The position numbers were made by a program, and so were the translations under genes. From Korobacter sp963758505 (GTDB lineage Bacteria; Acidobacteriota; Terriglobia; Terriglobales; Acidobacteriaceae), in assembly GCA_963758505.1 (NCBI GenBank), contig CAVWVJ010000001.1:1240001-1304000 (forward strand): a stretch of 64,000 nt of DNA, written 5' to 3'. Shown piece after piece: positions 60,366-64,000 of this stretch (positions are counted from its first letter, which is position 1; every line of letters starts with the position of its first letter). Below the pieces are notes generated by a model. The model ran no database searches, had not been told where the DNA came from, and was given only the letters and a program-made list of their open reading frames with translations.

Positions 60366-61778
60366 ATGACCAACTCATTCCGTCAGACCGTGCTTGTAGT
60401 GTTTTGCCTGTGTGCAACCACGCTGCACGCGCAGAGTACGGCAGAAGATCAAAACCAGAAGGCCATGCAGGATCGCATCACGAAGTTGGAAGCTGAAGTT
60501 TCGGAATTGAAAGCCATTGTCCAGCAACTTCGCCCGCCGGCCACGGCTGCGCCGGCGAGCGCCCTCGCACCCGCGACCCAAGTCAACCGTGACGACCCTC
60601 AGCCCGCGCCCGAAGCGAAGTTCACCCAGGAAGATCGTAAGGAGCTGGATTTTCTCCACGACACCACGATCGATGTGGCGCTCGATGGCTACTATGCCTA
60701 CAACTTCAATCACCCGGTGGGACGCGTGAACCTGTTGCGCGCCTACGACGTGTTAAGCAACGAGTTCAGCCTGAGCCAGGCAAGTGTCATTGTGGAGCAC
60801 GCTCCCGATCCTGCCGCGGGGCGCCGTTGGGGCGGCCGCCTCGATCTGCAATTCGGCCAGGCGACCGATACCTTGCAGGGTAATCCTCTCAATGAGCCTC
60901 GGCCGGACATCTATCGCAATATCTTTCAGGCCTACGGCACCTACGTTGCGCCCATCGGCAAAGGCGTAATCCTCGACCTCGGCAAGTGGAGCAGCTCGCT
61001 CGGCATCGAAGGGAACTACACCAAAGACCAGGTCAATTACTCGCGATCCTTCTGGTTCGATTTCTTGCCGTTCTATCACATGGGCATTCGCGCGACGATC
61101 CCGCTCACCAACAGCTTCGCCATCAATTACTGGATCGTGAATGGCACAAACCAGGTCGAGGCGACCAACGGCTTCAAAGATGAGCTCTTTGGTTTCACGG
61201 CAAAGCCAAACAAAAACGTTACGTGGACACTGAACTATTACCTTGGCCAGGAGCATCCGGACCGCATGGTCGGCAATTCGGGCATTCCGGTTCCGGTGCA
61301 GCCCGGTCTCGACTTCATTGCCATTCGTCCCGCTCCCAACGGCCGCACGCATATTTTCGATAGCTACGTCACCTGGCAGGCCACCCCGAAGCTCTCGGCT
61401 TCGCTGGAAGGCGACTACTTTATCCAGCGGCTATGGAGAAATGCCGCGCCTGGCGAATCTTCCGCACCTGCTCATACGGATGGAGGGGCTGCCTATTTGC
61501 GATACGAGTTCACGCCGAAGGTGGCCCTCGGAACGCGCGCGGAGTATATGTCGGACACGGGCGCCCTATTCAGCGGAATTTCACAAGCGCTCAAAGAAAA
61601 CACCGTCACACTCGATTACAAGGTCGCCGATGGACTGCTGATGCGCTACGAGTGGCGCCGGGATTATTCGAACCGTCCTTCGTTCCTCACCGATGTACAA
61701 GGCGTCCTCAGCAAACAGCAGAACACGGCAACCCTTGGCCTGGTTTGGTGGTGGGGCCGCAAGGAAGGCACCTGGTAG
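60366..61778 (+). CDS. Outer-membrane beta-barrel porin (OmpL/BBP2-like), first gene of the kdp operon
   Basis: A 470-residue protein with a signal peptide (cleavage near LHAQS, about residue 23), a short coiled coil (about 30-55; RITKLEAEVSELKAIVQQL), a Pro/Ala linker, and then a transmembrane beta-barrel of alternating aromatic strands ending in GLVWWWGRKEGTW. The pattern (DVALDGYYAYNFNHP, LSASLEGDYF) fits the BBP2 family of putative outer-membrane porins. Only 11 bases separate it from the micropeptide gene and kdpF follows, so it probably supplies an outer-membrane route linked to potassium uptake (inference). Confidence 0.85.
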   Translation: MTNSFRQTVLVVFCLCATTLHAQSTAEDQNQKAMQDRITKLEAEVSELKAIVQQLRPPATAAPASALAPATQVNRDDPQPAPEAKFTQEDRKELDFLHDTTIDVALDGYYAYNFNHPVGRVNLLRAYDVLSNEFSLSQASVIVEHAPDPAAGRRWGGRLDLQFGQATDTLQGNPLNEPRPDIYRNIFQAYGTYVAPIGKGVILDLGKWSSSLGIEGNYTKDQVNYSRSFWFDFLPFYHMGIRATIPLTNSFAINYWIVNGTNQVEATNGFKDELFGFTAKPNKNVTWTLNYYLGQEHPDRMVGNSGIPVPVQPGLDFIAIRPAPNGRTHIFDSYVTWQATPKLSASLEGDYFIQRLWRNAAPGESSAPAHTDGGAAYLRYEFTPKVALGTRAEYMSDTGALFSGISQALKENTVTLDYKVADGLLMRYEWRRDYSNRPSFLTDVQGVLSKQQNTATLGLVWWWGRKEGTW

Positions 61779-61789
61779 GAGAAAACGTT

Positions 61790-61876
61790 ATGCAAGATGC
61801 GATCTTCATCGCCATCACGATTCTGTTCTTTGCCGTCGCAATCGGATATGTGCATTTCTGCGACCGCATTCGGTGA
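61790..61876 (+). CDS. 28-residue single-helix membrane micropeptide upstream of kdpF
   Basis: A reading frame of 28 codons, with AGGAGAAAACGTT before the ATG, encodes a hydrophobic helix (residues 5-20) with a charged C-terminus (CDRIR). It lies nine bases upstream of the kdpF start and shares its context in the operon. Similar tiny hydrophobic genes with a 'xCxR' tail occur before kdpF in other bacteria, to my recollection. It is too short for most annotation pipelines. A role as a Kdp subunit or assembly factor is inferred only. Confidence 0.7.
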   Translation: MQDAIFIAITILFFAVAIGYVHFCDRIR

Positions 61877-61885
61877 AAGGGAAGT

Positions 61886-61969
61886 ATGGAAACGATCGGT
61901 GTACTCGTAGTTTGCGCGCTCCTGACCGTGTACCTGGTGTACGCGCTGCTGCGCCCGGAGAAGTTCTGA
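61886..61969 (+). CDS. kdpF: Potassium-transporting ATPase small subunit KdpF
   Basis: A 27-residue single-span peptide ending in YALLRPEKF, the KdpF hallmark. KdpF stabilises the KdpABC complex in the membrane, acting like a lipid. AAAGGGAAGT precedes the ATG. The stop is one base before the kdpA start, so translation is coupled. Confidence 0.95.
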   Translation: METIGVLVVCALLTVYLVYALLRPEKF

Positions 61970-61970
61970 T

Positions 61971-63770
61971 ATGACGGCCAACGGCTGGTTGCAAATCCTT
62001 TTCTTTCTGCTGTTGATCCTCGCGGTGACCAAGCCGCTCGGCGTTTTCATGACGCGCGTCTTCAACCGCGAACGAACCTTTCTGGACCCGGTCCTCCGTC
62101 CCGTGGAGCGGCTCATCTACCGGCTTTCCCGGGTGGATGAAGAACACGAGATGAAATGGACCGAGTACGCCATCGCGATGCTGCTGTTCAGTCTCGTATC
62201 GATGCTGGTGCTCTACGTAATGCAGCGCGTCCAGGGATATCTTCCGTTTAACCCGCAAAAGCTCGGCGCCGTGGACCCCGCGCATGTGGCCTTCAATACC
62301 GCCGCCTCGTTTACGACGAACACGAACTGGCAAGCTTATTCAGGTGAGGTGGTGATGAGCTACTTCACCCAGATGGCGGGTCTGGCGTACCACAACTTCG
62401 TTTCCGCAGCCGTCGGCATTGCCATGGCGATCGTCTTCATCCGCGGCATTGTTCGCCGCCAGACGGAGACGCTGGGAAACTTCTGGGTCGACATGGTGCG
62501 CGCCACCCTGTGGGTGCTGCTGCCGTTTTGCATCGTCGGCGCGTTGGCATTGGTTTCCCAGGGAGTAGTGCAGAACCTGAAGGCCTACGACACGGTGAAG
62601 ATCGTGGAACCGCAGCAGGTTCCCAAGACAGGCTCCGACGGAAAACCGGTACTGTCTTCCGACGGCAAGCCGGTGATGGAGACCGTTGCCACGCAGACGA
62701 TCGCGCAAGGTCCAGTGGCCTCGCAAGAGATCATCAAGGAGTGGGGAACCAACGGAGGAGGCTTCTTCAATGCGAACAGCTCGCATCCCTTCGAGAATCC
62801 GACGCCGCTCTCCAACCTGATCGAGATGTTCTCGATCTTCGCGATTTCCTCCGGCCTGACCTATACGCTCGGCCGCATGACGGGCTCCCAGAAACACGGT
62901 TGGGCCGTGTGGGGCGCCATGGCGGTGCTCTTTCTCGCCGGAGTTACGACGGCCTACTGGGCGGAGTCGGCCGGCAATCCCCTCCTTCACGGTACCGATC
63001 AGCGAGCCTCAGCTTTGCAGCCCGGCGGCAATATGGAAGGCAAGGAGGTGCGCTTCGGAATCGCGAATTCCGCGCTCTTTGCCACCATTACTACCGATGC
63101 GAGCTGCGGGGCGATCATCGGCTGGCACGATTCCTTCACACCGCTCGGAGGAATGGTCCCGCTCGTCAACATCATGTTGAGCGAGGTGATCTTTGGCGGG
63201 GTTGGAGCGGGGATGTACGGGATCTTGGTGTATGTCGTGCTCGCCGTCTTCATCGCGGGGCTGATGGTGGGCCGTACGCCCGAATATCTGGGCAAGAAGA
63301 TTGAAGCCTACGACGTGAAGATGGCCATGTTGGTTGCGCTGATATTTTGTTTCGTCATTCTCGCGCTAACGGCTATTTCCAGCGTTCAGCCGTTCGGCAC
63401 CTCGAGCATCACCAACCCAGGACCGCACGGCCTGACGCAGATGCTTTACGCCTTTACCTCGGCCACCGGCAACAACGGTTCGGCCTTCGGCGGACTTACC
63501 GCGAACACTCCCTGGTACGACACCGCCATCGGGCTCGCGACCCTCGCCGGACGTTTCCTGATGATCATTCCAATGCTGGCGATCGCAGGGAACCTCGCGA
63601 AGAAGAAATATGTCCCGGCATCTGCCGGAACTTTCCCGGTTACCACCCCGCTGTTCTCCGTGCTTTTGATCGGGGTGATCATCATTCTCGGCGCGCTCAC
63701 GTTCTTTCCCGCGCTCAGCCTTGGGCCGATTCTGGAACATCTCCAGATGAACGCCGGAAAGATGTACTGA
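61971..63770 (+). CDS. kdpA: Potassium-transporting ATPase potassium-binding subunit KdpA
   Basis: The ion-selective channel-like subunit of the high-affinity KdpFABC pump. It has 599 residues, about ten transmembrane helices, and the superfamily-of-K-transporters pore signatures, including AASFTTNTNWQAYSGE, GTNGGGFFNANSSHPFENPTPLSN, and TTDASCGAIIGWHDSFTPLGGMVPL; the third filter region is visible around ATGNNGSAFGGL. It is slightly longer than E. coli KdpA (557) owing to an insertion near 215-245. It follows kdpF by one base. Confidence 0.98.
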   Translation: MTANGWLQILFFLLLILAVTKPLGVFMTRVFNRERTFLDPVLRPVERLIYRLSRVDEEHEMKWTEYAIAMLLFSLVSMLVLYVMQRVQGYLPFNPQKLGAVDPAHVAFNTAASFTTNTNWQAYSGEVVMSYFTQMAGLAYHNFVSAAVGIAMAIVFIRGIVRRQTETLGNFWVDMVRATLWVLLPFCIVGALALVSQGVVQNLKAYDTVKIVEPQQVPKTGSDGKPVLSSDGKPVMETVATQTIAQGPVASQEIIKEWGTNGGGFFNANSSHPFENPTPLSNLIEMFSIFAISSGLTYTLGRMTGSQKHGWAVWGAMAVLFLAGVTTAYWAESAGNPLLHGTDQRASALQPGGNMEGKEVRFGIANSALFATITTDASCGAIIGWHDSFTPLGGMVPLVNIMLSEVIFGGVGAGMYGILVYVVLAVFIAGLMVGRTPEYLGKKIEAYDVKMAMLVALIFCFVILALTAISSVQPFGTSSITNPGPHGLTQMLYAFTSATGNNGSAFGGLTANTPWYDTAIGLATLAGRFLMIIPMLAIAGNLAKKKYVPASAGTFPVTTPLFSVLLIGVIIILGALTFFPALSLGPILEHLQMNAGKMY

Positions 63771-63777
63771 GGTCGAT

Positions 63778-64000
63778 ATGTCAGCCCACGCGCAACGTAA
63801 ATCGCTCTGGGATCCCAAGATTGTTCGCCGCGCATCCGTCGATGCGCTCCTCAAGCTAAACCCGAAGAAAATGATGGGCAATCCTGTCATGTTCGTGGTC
63901 GAGGCCGGAAGCGTCATCACGACCGTGCTGCTGCTCTTGCATCCGCACCAGGCGTTTCGGTTCAACTTGCAGATCACCTTGTGGCTGTGGTTCACCGTGC
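63778..64000 (+). CDS. kdpB: Potassium-transporting ATPase ATP-binding subunit KdpB (5' part; truncated by window edge)
   Basis: The first 74 residues of the P-type ATPase subunit of KdpFABC. The start MSAHAQRKSLWDPKIVRRASVDALLKLNPKKMMGNPVMFVVEAGS matches the KdpB N-terminus. The phosphorylation (DKTGT) and ATP-binding motifs lie beyond the window. It begins seven bases after the kdpA stop. Confidence 0.97.
   Translation, partial: MSAHAQRKSLWDPKIVRRASVDALLKLNPKKMMGNPVMFVVEAGSVITTVLLLLHPHQAFRFNLQITLWLWFTV

Overview
The window is about 60% GC and looks chromosomal, from an Acidobacteriota bacterium, probably class Terriglobia near Koribacter. The main lineage evidence is the tandem pair of secreted von Willebrand factor A proteins of the type described as 'VWFA-related Acidobacterial domain' (12464-14792). 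Other typical features are a two-heme reaction-centre-type cytochrome c, a winged-helix regulator fused to membrane helices, a BBP2-type outer-membrane porin ahead of kdp, frequent TTG starts, and scattered '...GGATGACA' intergenic repeats. I see no tRNA, rRNA, prophage, transposase or CRISPR array. Most of the window is housekeeping sequence with a few accessory islands.

Layout. 1-2.5 kb: a secreted charged protein, murA, CsbD and a tiny membrane protein. 2.6-6.7 kb: prephenate dehydratase, a cupin and Lon protease. 7.2-9.2 kb: a VOC protein, an RsbW-like/STAS partner-switch pair and a helix-hairpin-helix lipoprotein. 9.2-12.1 kb: an overlapping operon of amidase, GerMN protein and glutamate racemase. 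12.4-16.7 kb: two VWFA proteins, cytochrome c and a HisKA-like membrane fragment. 16.8-20.9 kb: a beta-synthase/gamma-lyase transsulfuration pair, a PfpI/DJ-1 protein, a methyltransferase and CutA. 21-26.2 kb: phosphohexomutase with FtsB, a small secreted protein, a LysE exporter, a DUF4382-like lipoprotein and ThiG. 26.3-31.5 kb: an arylsulfotransferase-like lipoprotein, FtsK and a second helix-hairpin-helix protein. 31.5-35.6 kb: a DUF2339 / unknown / DUF3999 envelope operon. 35.6-40.2 kb: YjbQ, a TPR protein, a START-like / CDP-alcohol phosphatidyltransferase / GtrA operon and the membrane winged-helix regulator.

40.3-47.7 kb: TetR plus acyl-CoA ligase, UppP, an SH3b/TPR-like protein with threonine dehydratase, and a glycosyltransferase overlapping a LmbE deacetylase. 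47.7-50.1 kb: a nucleotidyltransferase-like protein and a HEPN/MNT toxin-antitoxin-like pair whose promoter is embedded in a perfect inverted repeat. 50.1-59.5 kb: UbiD, a receiver-only regulator, an aldo/keto reductase, a DUF5996-like protein, the dnaX-ybaB-recR replication/repair set, a second STAS protein, dUTPase and a cystathionine-lyase-like enzyme. 59.6-64 kb: a small secreted protein and the kdp potassium-uptake operon (porin, a 28-aa micropeptide, kdpF, kdpA, partial kdpB).

The most interesting regulatory signals are (i) four CTTTA elements at exactly 11-bp spacing upstream of the kdp-linked porin, which resembles an OmpR/PhoB-family (KdpE-like) binding array, and (ii) the paired palindromes over the -35/-10 region and start codon of the MNT antitoxin gene. 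No wholly unprecedented system is evident. The best leads are these operators, the kdp micropeptide, and the START/CDP-alcohol/GtrA and DUF2339/DUF3999 envelope operons.
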